A stretch of 64,000 bases of DNA from Anthostomella pinea (GCA_963556695.1 CAUWAG010000003.1:6014001-6078000), one strand, 5' to 3'. Positions 9,890-21,851 are shown, numbered from the stretch's first letter. Notes: generated by a model from the letters alone, not told the origin. Made by a program: numbers and translations.

Positions 9890-12800
9890 AACCAAGTTCC
9901 GGTACTCGCAGCACCCTACCAGGAAGAAACCACACCCAGTTCCAATACCTATACCATGGACAGTATCATAGTGGCAAGTATAAACACATCAGAAACCAAC
10001 CCCACAGACAGTAAATCTACCTCAGAGGAAAGGCTAGACGAAGTCAACAACCTAGACAAGGCGGATACGGAGATGACCGGGTTACTGTGAGATTTCAAAG
10101 TGTTCTATTAAGGAGAGGAATTCCAGCTACTCTGGAGCGGCCAGAGTGGCCCTATATATCCAAGATACTAAAGGAAAGGATACGTGGCCTTATGTGGCCA
10201 CGTATGTGACAGAGTCACAGGTGGGGATGGTGATCCTGAAGGATGACTATGGATGGGCTAACGTAGCCCAGAATCCAACAGTTACCCACATTCTCAAAAG
10301 AACCACAGCAAGGCATAGGATCCGCAAGGAGACCCCGCCGCCAGCAAAATCAAGTCGATTACACTGGTAATAATGTCAGCTCAGGCTTCGAGTGCCACTC
10401 AGACCTCCAGGACTAGGCTCCCCCGGGTCCCTAACCGGGGACAGGGCGGCCAGGGCACTACAAACAGAGGACCAGACCTTTCAGAATTGCTCAAGGAAAC
10501 GTCCAGAAGATGCACAAATCACACATGGCTCTCTCAAAGAACTATTGTAAGGCGGATATAAACGTGATCCTGATCCAAGAACCGTGGGTCAGTGTAGATA
10601 GGAAAAGCCGCTACAACTCATACCCCTAACACGATGCATACGCTCCGATAGACCACTGGAAGGGTATATCAGACAGGCCAAGAGTTCTGTCATATGTACA
10701 AAAGGACGCCAGATTCGAGACAGAACAAAACAGGCCAGCACCGACCAGAGACATTATCTGGCTCACAGTAAACGGAGTCATACTTGTGAACTTCTACTGC
10801 CAAGGAAAGGAAGCACTGGACCTACTGCTTGTCTGGCCACCTCTTGTCCACTGTGTAGTAACATGAGATTTCAACACAAACGACCCCTCTTGGGAACCAA
10901 GAAGACCAAGAAGAGCCCAAGGCGGGGAAATTACACAATGGGTAGCAGAAAACCAGCACATGTACATTGGGGAACCGGGAGTCCCTATACACGACGATAG
11001 GCACGTTTTTGACCTGACCTTTTTAAACATCCCCTTTGTAACCGCAGTAGTTAACTACGATCTATACGCAGCCGCAGACCACTGGCCACTGCAAATCACG
11101 ATCCCATCCAAAAGCAGACAAAAAGTGGCTCAACAGAGATACACAGTACCAGATGATAGACTACCAGAGTTCTGTGAGATAATACGTATGGGAACCCCGC
11201 TACCAAGCCTCAGCTCTAACCCCACAACTGTCACGATTTCTAAATGTATTGCAAGGATACAGGGACCCTTATTAACTATTGACGTATAACGAACTCTGGT
11301 TGAAGGAAAAGAAAGATCTGGAGATGCACCCAAATTGGTGGGTAGACAGATGTGGGCAGTCGTCCCCCACCAGACCCACCAGGGCATGGATCAAACTATC
11401 GTCCAATCAGTCACGTGCTCAGTCACGTGACCCGGAGACCATGGGGACCATCACTAAACCTGATGGATGGTGGAACCATCACAACAACAGAAGAACTCGA
11501 CAAAGCTACCTCTGCCATTATAAGCCTCCTCACGCTAGCCTTTGAAACCGTTGGCAACAAACCAAGCAGCAAGAGACAAAACGCTTCTTGGTAGGACAAT
11601 GAGTGTAGGAAAGCAAAAAGGACCTACAAGCTGGCAACAAAGCAATTCGGTATAAACAGAAGAGAAACGCGCGTATTGGGCGGTAGTACGATATGCAAAA
11701 AGAGAATATTGGAAAGCCTGTATTGAGGGCATACAAAAAAACTCAGACCTTTTCAAGATAATCAACTGGCATAAACTAGGTCTGGACATAAAATCACCTC
11801 CATTAAAAGTCGGCAACTTGATCATAAAAGACACTACCGAAAAGGCATATACCTTCAAAACGGCCTTACTAGACAGGCACTCGGCCAAAGATAACCTCCT
11901 ACATAACCCGTTAGGGATTTCTATTGCCCCTTGCGCTATATTAGAATAGAACTTTACAATATCGCTAACCAAATTTGTTAAAATAGTTCTCACGGAAAAC
12001 ACAACCTCTAGAATAGACTCTCTCTCAATACGACTCCTTAAAGCGGCATGGATCCATCTAGCTGAGCTGATTCGGCTTCTGTTTCAAGCCTGCCTTAGAA
12101 CAGGGCACCATCACACCCCTTTCAAGTCAGCAGAGGTAGGCATGCTCAAGAAACCAGGGAAAAAGGACTATACTACCACAAAATCATACAGGTCGATTGC
12201 TCTGTTATTATGTCTTTGGAAGGGCTTAGAAAGGCTAGTTACAAAACAGATAGCAACAACAGCCTTACTAAGAGGGGTAATTAGCCCAAACCAAATCGGG
12301 GCCCTCTCTAAGCGCTCTTCGGTCGACCTTACTGCAGTAGTCACACACAATATAGAATTAGCCCTGGAATCCAGGCAAAAAGCCCTTCTTGTTACCCTGG
12401 ATGTATAAGGGGTGTTCGATGCAGTAATTCGCCGGAGATTGATCCTTAGGCTCCGCCAACAGGGCTGGGCACCAGCCCTAATAAAATGGGTACAGATAAG
12501 ACTAAAAGGTGTCACTACCAAGGAATTCGGACTGAGCTGTAAACTCTAACAAGGATTACCAGCTTCCCTGATCCTCTTCTTGCTGTATATTGCAGATATC
12601 TTCCTAAAGGATAAGCATACAGATTTGGATATGCAGATAATGTAGGCATCCGAATAATGGGCAAAACCACTACCAAGCTAGCAGCCAAGACAGCTAGCAT
12701 GGTAGACGACATCCTATGCTGGGGCCTGGAAAACAAGGTCACCTTTGAAGACTCTAAGGCGGAAGCCATCTACTTTAATACTGGGAGAGGACCTCTCACA

Positions 12801-13861
12801 CCAGAAATAACCACACACGGAGGCTTCACCATCAAACCAGCGCAGCCAGTGAAAGGGGTAGTGATCGGCTGGCTAGGGATTTTCTTTGACAGGTCCCTGA
12901 AGTTCCGGGAGCATATCAAAAGACAGGTAGCCATAGGCCTTGTCGTGACCAGATATATTTGAAGTCTTGCAAATACTGCTAGAGGGCCCCCAGTAACAGC
13001 CCTCTGGAAGGCGGTAACTGCATGCGTGATTTCTACTATGACCTATGGAGAAGAGGTCTGGAGGGCTGGTGACTTCAAGAGAACGGGAAACGGTCAGGCC
13101 TGCGACATGAGCACCCACCAGAACGGCCATTAGGACGACCTCAAAAGAGTCAATACAGAGGCTATCAGAAAGATTCTCCCGGTCTAGAAAATTATACCAA
13201 AAAAGGTACTCTTTAAAGAATCAGGCTTATCAACGATACAAACCATACTCAGCAAGATCTAGATGCGGTTTTAGCCTGAGAATCAGAGCTATAGACAACA
13301 TGCATCCGTTAGTCTGATATGCTACAATCCGGAACCCTACCGTGAGCAGAGGCCTTAGGGGTCTGGTCAGGACAACCGCAAAGGCACGGCTCCAAAGGAC
13401 GTATGAACTCACACTGGATTTCTTAAGACCGATCTTAACGGAACCAAGATATAAAAAGGACGCTAGTAAAGCTGTTATAACAAGAAGCAAAGCCAAGGAA
13501 GCTAAAGTCTTCATAGACTGGTTGAAGTCACTACTACCTTCACACGTAGTCGCTTGTTCTGATAGCTCGAAATCTCTGGAGGGGGCGGTGGGCCATGGAT
13601 ACGTGATCTATAAAGGCCAGACAAATATTGTCACAGCGAGCGTACTGAGTCCAGTCCCTTCAGAACTATCCTGATGTTCTGGAATGATAATGGTACTCAT
13701 CGTCACAGTGTGTTGGACGGAATCAGTAGTAATGGTAGGTGGGATAATAAAGGGATAATAAAGTCTTGGGATAGGTGGGTGTTCGGAGACACTGCACCTG
13801 TCACTGCTAGAGGCAAAACTCCTTGCAGTGGTGATCTGAAGACAAGGCTTCTAATCTGGTA

Positions 13862-15797
13862 ACATCTCCCACACCCCTGCGAACCACCCCCCCGCGGACC
13901 AGCGCGTTCTGACCCACAAACGCGTAATTCACCAACCACCAGGATTATGGTGATCCACCATCTACACCATCACTTTTGCATCTTTTTTTTCACAAAGCAC
14001 ACTATTTGAATCCTTATCCACTGCTGAATCTCATGATGTCATTTTACGACCGTCAAATAAAAGCTGAAGCCGCCATTTTGGCCATCCAACGCGGAGCTCC
14101 AGTCTGCTCGTCAGCCCTCAAATGGCAAATCAGTCGCTCGTACGTCAACCGACAAATCTCTGGCACCCCAACGCGGAATGAGACCAGCGCTCTCCAACAG
14201 GCTCTTTCACCGTATCTCGAACATAAGCTGGCAAGCTGGGCCCTGGGGCAAGCACGGCTAGGGTATTCTCCGGCGGTCTCTAAGTTCCGTCTCATGGCCC
14301 AGCGGATGCTCCATGCCACCGGGGATACTCGAGAATTAGGGAAAAATTGGGCATCCAAGTTCCTGTCTCAAAACCCAGAAGTCAAGATAATAAAGTCTCG
14401 TATTATCGACTACAACCGAATGAATGGTGCTATAGCGGCAAATATCAACATTTTTTTTAATCAGTGTGACGCCCCTGACATGGTTAACCTCATGCCAGCA
14501 CGCTGGTACAACGTCGACGAAATGGGAATCGCCCAGGGGGTTGGGGACTCCCATTGGGTGGTCTCCGAGGCCTCCGGCAACGTGGCTATAAAGAAAAGGG
14601 TCGAGAAGGGTGAATGGATAACTGCCCTAGAGTGTGTGAGCGGATCTGGTGAGACCTTGCCGCCGCTGGTGATTCTCAAGGGGATTAATGTACAAGCCCA
14701 GTGATTTAGTAATCAAAATGAGGGCAAATTCACCGACTGGAGGTTTATTATGTCGCCCAATGGATGGACCTTAAATCCCATTGCGTTAGAATGGCTTTAA
14801 CGTATCTTTATTCCTCACATTTGGGAGGTCCACGGCAACACATGGGTGGTTTTGGTGTGTGATGGCCACGACTCCCACACGAATGACGAGTTCCTAGCCA
14901 CCTGTTTGAGAAACAAAGTATGGTTGATCTTTTATGAACCTCACTGCTCCTATGTAGTCCAGATGTTAGATGTGGGAGTCTTCAATTTGGTAAAGAAGAG
15001 GTTAAAGACCTTACTCCAGGAGACGCCCAGCGGCTGTCTGGGACTCAGGCCATCTAAGGAGGAGGTTTTGGAGTGCTACGAACAGACCCGGAAGGACATA
15101 ATGACACTCCTCAACATCAGAATTGCCTGGAAAAAGACTGGGATTGTTCCTCGCAACAGAGCGGAGGCATTGAAATCGAAATATGTGATTCTGGAGGACA
15201 AGGGGGTGGCCAGGGCACGCCAGAGGGACCCTAAGGCTTCCGAGCGAGTCACAACACCAGATTTTCTCGAGATGTTAGCTAAAACCATTGTCATAACACC
15301 CTCTGGAAGCCGGGCTTTGCGGGAGAGTGCTCGAAAGCTCGAAAGAAAGGACCCTTCCTTTGGGGGGCCCTCTGAGCGCTTGTTGGTGCAGAAGGCTGGC
15401 AAGGCCATAGATGTTCAGGCTGCTACCATTGCAAATCTACGGGCCAAATGTGAGCTGCTTGAGGCTCAAGTGGCTAAAAAGGCTAATACCACTCGAAAAG
15501 CAGTCAAACCAACACCAGGGGAACGATTCGTCACAATGGCTAACATAAGGGAGGCCAAAATGGAGCTGAGGAACAGGAGGGTCTATAGGGACTCCGCTGC
15601 AGGCGAAGAGGTCCCACAAGAGGTCCCTGGTGAAGATTTAGGGTCGGAATCGGATTCTGGGAGCTGTATTATGGTTAGAACACCACGACCTTAGTGTATT
15701 TAGCAACTGTGGTGGTTGTAGATGGCTTCATCTGAATGAGAGTGGTGTGGTGTGGAGTGGTCCGTGGGGGGGTGGTCCGCAGGGGGGGGTGAGATGT
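13862..15797 (+). mobile_element. Fot1/pogo-like DNA transposon (1936 bp) with 40-bp terminal inverted repeats
   Basis: ACATCTC...GCGGACCA at 13862-13901 is mirrored at 15758-15797 (35 of 40 positions match). TA occurs on both sides (13860-13861 and 15798-15799), the target duplication of the Tc1/mariner-pogo superfamily. The interior encodes one transposase frame. The repeats contain runs of C/G (CCACCCCCCC), as in several Fot1-type elements. It sits inside the LTR fragment and is the most recent of the three insertions. Confidence 0.9.
14033..15694 (+). pseudogene. Pogo/Fot1-family DDE transposase with two nonsense codons
   Basis: From ATG 14033 a single frame reaches TAG 15692-15694 (554 codons), interrupted only by TGA at 14702-14704 and TAA at 14798-14800. 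An N-terminal helix-turn-helix (AEAAILAIQRGAPVCSSALK) is followed by a CENP-B/Tc5-type DNA-binding block. The DDE catalytic core shows YNVDEMGIAQG, then LVCDGHDSH, then the third acidic site in VVQMLDVGVF. The C terminus has a helical region with Glu/Ala/Lys. Both stops are explained by single transitions in CpA context (TGG to TGA read on the other strand, CAA to TAA), the RIP signature. No frameshift is seen, so decay is recent or light. Confidence 0.85.
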
Positions 15798-15818
15798 TAT
15801 GGAGGAGTCTTGATATTA

Positions 15819-16030
15819 TGTCACGGCGAGCGTATTGGGGAGCTGGGACATGGCCGGCAGCAAGCAGCTATTACTCTATTGACAAGAATATCAAGACTAG
15901 AGAGGAAAGGAAGAGAGAGAGAGATAGGTACAGTGAGAGGTTGCCCCTTTAAGGGGATCCTCTGGTCAGATCCTTCCCCTATTAGGAAGTATCCACTTGT
16001 CATGTGGGAAGGTCTGTGCAGGCCGTCACA
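15819..16030 (+). repeat. Putative 3' LTR (212 bp)
   Basis: It begins TGTCACGGCGAGCG and ends GGCCGTCACA next to the right AATAT duplicate. A purine run (GAGAGAGAGAGAT) and a TTAAGGGGATCC segment lie inside. No second full copy is present in the window. Confidence 0.5.
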
Positions 16031-17218
16031 AATATAGCCTCAGGCTGTAGCAGACTGGGCCACACAGCAGAGGTCTTTGACAGTGAGGCCAAAGGGGCCA
16101 GGCACGCACTCAGGCGGGCCCTGAGGCTTAGCAGTGGTGCTCCCATCCATGTGTGCCTAGACAATACAGCAGTGATCTCCGGACTGCGGAGGGAACCAGC
16201 TCCGAGCTCCCAAGAAGCTTTCCTCTAATTTCACAAAATTTCGGACACGTACGCCAATGTACAGGTCTGGTGAGTGCAAGGGCATATGGACATCCAAGGC
16301 AACGAAGAGGCCGACATAAAGACAGAAAAAGGTACTACCTTGCTAATCCCTACCAAGGGCCAAACCTATGCTTAAAGGCGTCCTAGGCCTTCTCAACAAA
16401 AATATTCAAAAAGAACACCAATAATAGTGGGACAAGAACATCACTAATAAATACAAAAGTCTCAGCCTTCAGAAAGCTATACTCAAATGCCTAGAAGAGC
16501 TGAAGCTTGACAAGCCAATGCTCCACGGGCTTATTGCATCCAGAACTGGCCACAGAGACTTTAGCTGGTACCATAGGAGGTTCAAGCACAAAGAACACTA
16601 TAACTGCTCCTATAGGAGAATCAAAACGCGAGCCCACTTTGCCTTTTATAACAGAGCCCTTATAAAACAGTCAAGGTGGCCACAAAGGAACCGCGGTCAC
16701 AACGGAGAACCCAAACCAGAAGGGAGGGCCTATTGGAAATGGCTGGTAACGCACCTAAAGGAATTCGGAGATTTCTGCAAGTGGACAAAATTCTATACGA
16801 AAGTCTGTCCCAGAGTCACGGGACATCAGTTCATTGACAACCAGGCTTAATTACGCCAGACACTATATCTTTTTATTTCTTTTATTATTTTTATTATTTT
16901 TCTTTATGTTTTTATTCTTTTCTAGCATACGGCCTTTTAAACACAAGGTATTACCATATTAAAGCGAGAGGAGCTTATCGATGCTAATCAGACCACCAAC
17001 TACGAGCTAGATATCACAGAGCACGAGCCCAAATGGCGGGGCCAACGGAAACTGACGGAATAACATGTGTGCCCTCGAGGTTCAATTTACAGGTTATCTT
17101 GGGAAATAAGGAGTCATGCCCCTTTTCCCTTACAGTAAGGCTTGTGTGTTAGCCCTTGAGATAGTCACCTGCACGCCAAATGTCCACAAGGATCTGGAGC
17201 CTAGAGCCCCTACAGCGT

Positions 17219-17248
17219 TAAACTAAACTAAACTAAACTAAACTAAAC
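17219..17248 (+). repeat. (TAAAC)6 tail of the LINE
   Basis: Six perfect TAAAC units end exactly where the right target duplicate begins. Short tandem tails replace poly(A) in some fungal LINEs. Confidence 0.85.
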
Positions 17249-17261
17249 ATCGTGGTGACTG
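17249..17261 (+). repeat. Target-site duplication, right copy
   Basis: ATCGTGGTGACTG pairs with the copy at 8270-8282, with one mismatch. Confidence 0.75.
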
Positions 17262-18382
17262 TTGTAGAGACAGGCACGATGCTCTGCCTTGGTCGGTGTA
17301 GCCCTGCTTGACCGGACTGGGGCCACCACTCACACCAGCTAATCTCTTACATGACTGTACTCAACCGTGGCGTCTTCGCACTTAACCTTTCGTGGGGCTT
17401 CAAAGCATGTCTCACTGTCGCGGGGTCTCGACGGAAGAGGTCTAGCTGGGTTAGTTGAATGCACTCACTACATGACCACCGAGTCCGGAATCGGTTCTTT
17501 GTCATTTGCAAGAGAACAATCCTATGCTTGTTTTCGGGTAGCCATATAGTCGCCGTACGCGAACAAAAACATGATAGAGCTCGCGGTGCAAGTCACTATC
17601 GTCTGGCAAGCCACGTGCAGAGATGAATGGACGGCCGATTGAGAAAGTAAGCCGAAGCTTCGTAGTAAGCCCCCAAAGTTAATCGAAAGGCAGGTCTACA
17701 GCTCTCATACGGTTGTAGTATACGAAGAACGTGAATGAATATAGTTAGGGCGCTTGACCTCCATGTGTTGAAGATATATGAACTTTTCAGATTGAGGCTT
17801 CGTGGCCCTCTAGATACTTACTGGAAAGGGTGTGAAGTCAATGCCAGCAGGGTGTATCGGGAAAGATTGCTCGTTGATTCTCGATAATAGATATAATTTT
17901 GAAACACTTTGATTGGTGATGAAGACGTCGCATGAGGTAAGTTACATGGTGCAACTGTACGACCCTGAGGTTGGTATTTACAGCATCGAAGGCACCAGCT
18001 GCTAACCGCACATGCGGCATGCGAAAATAGAGCATCGCCATGCCCAAATCATCCTGCGCACATCCCTCTCTCTAGTCAACTCGGATGCTTCCATGCTGCG
18101 AGGTCGATAGCTTTGTCGTGAGATCTTTGTCAATTGTCCAGCTCTTTGTTCGCGCCGTTTCCGGCCACCGCGCTCTTAGGGTTTCGTTCAGCCCACAGAA
18201 CCACTACAGCGAAGATATACGCGCCATTCTGCAGATGTCCGACTTCAGAATCTGGTTCAATCACTCATAATACAGCTTTTCACGTTCGAGCAAGGCTATC
18301 GACTTGCCCACCCCGGATCGACGACAGGCTCACGGCACGTATCCCAATAAGTACCTGGTCAGTGGTCACACTCGAAGTCACC
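17262..18382. other. Intergenic region without a supportable gene
   Basis: Only short frames are seen. The last few hundred bases are probably promoter and 5' UTR of the gene at 18383. An upstream in-frame extension from 18134 exists but lacks an ATG in good context, and its composition differs from the gene body. Confidence 0.5.
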
Positions 18383-21207
18383 ATGCCACCCAAGAAGCCA
18401 GCCAAGCCCGTTTGGCCCGTTTGGGGCCGAAATAGTATACTAGATAATGGCTTGATTCATCCACAGCCAACAATTAAAACCGATATGGACCCAACTGTAG
18501 GACTAACTGTTCCCGAGAACGTGGCGGCCAAAGAAGAACTGGTACCTGTGTCCGAGGCCAAAGACAATTTGCTAGCCCTCAATCGCCTACAGATAAACAG
18601 GGACCATCGGCTCACGCCACTCGAAGTCAAGCAACCTCTGCTAAACCTACACAGTTGCCTTCACCCGGATTTACAAAAGCGTATCTACCTTGGTGGCTTC
18701 CTTGGTTTGCAAGATGACCTGTTCCAACTCAAGGACACATTCTATGGCAAAGAGGTCAGAAAGGTCTTTCAAGGACCACGGGCCAACGGGTCGCAAAAAA
18801 CAGTCTTCTTCAGAGAGCTTGAAAAGGCCGAGTACCTGCTTTGGGCTGTCCAGGTGCGCGAGGGGGACTGGGTGGCTATCATAGCGCACCTCGCCAAGGG
18901 ACCGATCCCAAATCCGGCAGCAAACCCAGATGACGCGAGCATACCAGACACTATTATGTCAGCGAAGAACAACTTCCTGGATGAATGGACGGTGGTAACC
19001 GGAAGACGAAACCCAAACATTGACGTTCTGGTGGCCAGAGCTAAGCAACGCTTCCAACAAATAATGAAGATTGGGAAATTCATGTTCCCCGCTCGTTCGG
19101 AGAAACGCATCTGGGTGCCATTGGATGAGGACAACTTCAGCTCGGGAATCAGGGTCTACGCGCTCTTCAAGGAGCTGATGCGCCGCATCACAGACTTCTA
19201 CTGCGAGCAGAGGACGCACAAGGAGAAGAAGAGCTTCTGGAAGCCCACCTCGGGATGGCTGAACGTGGACGAGGTCAGGGCTGAGATGCAGGTAGGAGAC
19301 AGACCGCGACTTGTTTATGCAACCTTTCCATTGACGCCCCCCTCCAACTTTTCCGATTTCGCCGTCCAAGGAGCTTGACTGACCGAGCTGTATAATAGGG
19401 GAGGGCTGCCCAAGGCTGTATAGCCGACATGAACTACCGAAGTCGGCTTGCCGTCCAGGGTGTGTTCCAACACCTTCAAGTTGACGGCAGAGGGACAAAA
19501 TACCAATCCATACTGCTGAGGCCTGTACTCGAGGACAACAAGGCCTATATCCCGGGTTTAGACGATCCTGATGAGGGTTGCATCGAGAGCAACGATAACA
19601 CCCCGGACCCGTACAACCCCGGCCCGGCAGACGAGCCCGACCTTCCCCCGTCCCCGGCATTAACAGAAAACCTGGACCTTGCGGAATATCAAGAGAAGGA
19701 AAGAGTCAGAGTGGAGAAGCAGCGCCAGGTAGAAGAATTGCGCAAGGCACATAAAGCGCGAGAGAACTGTGAGGCCAGGTGTAAGGACGAAAAACCCAAG
19801 AAGGAGCAGGCCCTCAAAAAGATCGAGGACGAGAAATGCAAGACTGCCGAGATGGCGAAGCAACTCAAAGAGGCGAAGGATGCCTTGAAACTCGCTCCCG
19901 CCGGTGCTCGCCTTGCGTCTACCGTAGGAGTCGAGACCACGACTACAACCACCATGAAGCCTGGGGACTTCCCGAGGCCCGACCCTGCCCCGACAACCTC
20001 AAAGCCTACGAGCACCTCAAAGCCTACGAGCACCTCAAAGCCTACGAGCACCTCAAAGCCTACGAGCACCTCAAAGCCTACGAGCACCTCAAAGCCGACG
20101 AGCACCTCAACGCCTACGAGCACCACAAAGCCACTGACGTCTAACCCATTTGCAGGAGTCGGTGCCGGTGGAAAGGGAAAAGGCAAGGGTTTATTCGATA
20201 TTCTCAAGACCACCACAGGATACGAAGATCCCCGAATTAATCCACTTACAAAGAAGAATCGGTTCACGAAACCCCCTGGGGGCTCCAAGAGTTCTTCCCT
20301 GTTTCCACCCGGTTGGGGCTCTACCAAGCCCCCTCAGGGCTCTGGCAAGCCCGCTGCGGACTCTGGAAAGCCTCCTCCGGGCTCTGGAAAACACCCTGCG
20401 GGCTCTGGCAACCCCCCTACGAACTCTATCAAAGCTTCCGTGTTTCACTTTCAAGGGGATGGGGGTAGTTTCAAATTTACGATAGAGAATCGTACGGATC
20501 ATGCCGGGTTGGCAGAGTCGTTAGGAATAGCCAAAGGGTCTACTATATTAAGACTTCTTTCGGATGATGCCATGGTTGCTGAGAAGACGGGGGGGACAAA
20601 AGGGTCTACTACGGCAAAGCTTTTCTACGGTGTCAGGTTGGCAGGTTTGTTGGAGATGATCAAAGGGTCTACGCCGCCGCCAAAGATTGTTTCGGATGAT
20701 GCCGGGGTGGCGAAGTTTTTGGGGAGAACCACAGAGTCTACTGGTCCCAAGGCGGCTACGGTCGAAAGTGTTCCGGATAGTCCGACTGAAGCGGTTGTTA
20801 CAGGCGACGGCAAGGAGGGCGAGGTGATGGATCTAGGTGACGAGAAGAGCGAAGAGATGTGGATAAGTGACGACAAGGAGAGCGAAGAGATGAATCTAAG
20901 TGACGTCGACATGGGGTCTACTGGCACCTCTACCCTCCCAACCACCATGACTGCGGACATTCCCACCGGGCTGAGCACGCTGGGAACCGGTATCAGTTTC
21001 GAACAGGCACTTAAGAATGATGAGGAGAAAGCAAAGCTACTGAAGACAACGGGCGGGAAGAACACGAATGGGAAGACCCCGAAGGGGACGTACACGACCG
21101 GGAAGAGCACGGCGGGAAAGCACGCGCTGGAGGAGGAGGAGGAGAAGGCCGAGTCAATGATGACATGGAAGAAGACGAAGACGGATAGCAATCCGTTATT
21201 CAAATGA
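18383..21207 (+). CDS. Large repeat-containing protein of unknown function, possibly Ulp1-fold derived
   Basis: Proposed exons are 18383-19291 and 19459-21207. The 167-bp intron has donor GTAGGA and acceptor CCAG, phase 0. The total is about 885 residues. ATG 18383 sits in good context (GTCACCATGCC) and opens a basic MPPKKPAKP terminus. Residues ~150-300 resemble the spacing of Ulp1-like (C48) cysteine proteases (YLLWAVQVREGDW, then IWVPLDEDNFSSGIRVYALF). The expected catalytic His, Gln and Cys are not at those sites, so any such domain would be inactive; this link is tentative. The middle holds a charged coiled-coil segment (EYQEKERVRVEKQRQVEEL) and seven TSKPTS units. The C half is low-complexity with KGSTTAK-like repeats and an Asp/Glu-rich stretch. 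After the TGA, the same frame stays open for 37 more Lys-rich codons. Confidence 0.65.
19996..20125 (+). repeat. 18-bp coding minisatellite (TSKPTS units)
   Basis: About seven tandem copies of ACCTCAAAGCCTACGAGC lie in frame, the first five nearly identical and the last two diverged. Length variation between strains would be expected. Confidence 0.9.
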
Positions 21208-21321
21208 CCAGGCAACGTCATATCGTCCCAGGAGATTAAAGACAAACTGAAGAAGGGGGTGGCAGCTTCAGCCGCAGAGTTTATCAAGAAGAATGGGAAG
21301 CCGGTGTATGACAAGAAATAA

Positions 21322-21851
21322 GCCTCGCCACGCAGTTGGAGAGGGCTGGCTTGCGGCATGGGCTGGAAGGTTGCGTGCGTAACTTGAACTTCGACGGGAC
21401 GCTTGTTTGGGTATGAGGGTAGTAGACGGACGCCGGGGTTGGAGCTGGTGAGAGCGGAGGGGTATGGATGGGTGGTGGTGGCAGATCTCTCTTTCATTTG
21501 TCGTGCGTTTGGATCAGTAACTTATACAGAAGCTTGAGCAAAGCTATCTCCTTTGTCACCATACCGTTTCCGCAACACCAATCAGTGTCTCCGACTTACT
21601 TGTTCGGAGTGTTTGTGTGAAACCCCTCTTGTACGAAACTGCCCCAACTTGTGACAGCCCATTCATCAGACCAACAAGATCTTATCCTTTGTCACAAAGA
21701 CCGTTGCCATTCCGATCGTCCCGCATGTTGGCACCCATGCACTGTCTCTTAACTACCTACATTCACAAAGGCTGTCAGGGTGCGGATACTGCTTGTTACG
21801 GTTGATTTCAGAGACAGGAATCTGCCCCGAAGAGTCGTCTTCGAGCAAAAA
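21322..21851. other. Convergent intergenic region
   Basis: No gene is seen. The region lies between the converging 3' ends of the repeat protein (readthrough extension ending 21321) and the MFS gene. Confidence 0.5.

Larger units (their letters stand above)
13629..16030. mobile_element. Internally deleted LTR retrotransposon fragment nested in the LINE
   Basis: The LINE RNase H sequence stops at AATAT (13624-13628) and resumes after AATAT (16031-16035), a 5-bp target duplication. The inserted DNA begins TGTCACAGCGAGCG and ends GTCACA, as LTRs do (TG...CA). The start recurs at 15819 as TGTCACGGCGAGCGTATTG (17 of 19 matching the left end). The right copy would therefore be a 212-bp 3' LTR preceded by a purine-rich TGGAGGAGTCTTG tract. 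The left end matches only for ~19 bp, so most of the 5' LTR and interior are gone. About 460 bp remain apart from the transposon inserted inside. The superfamily (Ty3-like by LTR style) is a guess. Confidence 0.6.
10373..16850 (+). pseudogene. LINE ORF2 relic (endonuclease, reverse transcriptase, RNase H)
   Basis: Endonuclease blocks appear at about 10560-11130 (DFNTNDPSWE, then DHWPLQI). Reverse transcriptase motifs follow at 12140-12700: KSYRSIALLLCLWKGLER, FDAV, QGLP, and GYADNVGI as the YADD-type box. RNase H is split: DSSKSLEGAVGHGYVIYK ends at about 13628, and AEVFDSEAKGARHALRRA with VCLDNTAVISGL and GHMDIQGNEEAD resumes at 16036. The C-terminal HGLIASRTGHRDFSWYHRRF block ends at 16850. 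Many stops and frame changes are present. The split RNase H domain rejoins in frame across the nested element if one 5-bp duplicate is removed. Confidence 0.8.
8283..17248 (+). mobile_element. Full-length decayed Tad-like LINE retrotransposon, interrupted by nested insertions
   Basis: The components in order are: leader motif at 8302-8324; ORF1 relic with zinc knuckle (8411-9889); ORF2 relic with endonuclease, reverse transcriptase, RNase H and C-terminal zinc-finger-like blocks (10373-16850); an A/T-rich 3' UTR; and a tail of six TAAAC units. Duplicated target DNA flanks both ends. Subtracting the 2.4-kb insertion at 13629-16030 leaves about 6.6 kb, close to the usual length of Tad1-like elements. 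Stops are abundant, mostly TAA/TAG in place of CAA/CAG and TGA in place of TGG, the pattern expected from RIP. Confidence 0.85.

Noticed and set aside
18959..19660. 233-codon minus-strand frame opposite the repeat protein
   Set aside because: Spans the intron and both exons of the plus-strand gene; no coding features.
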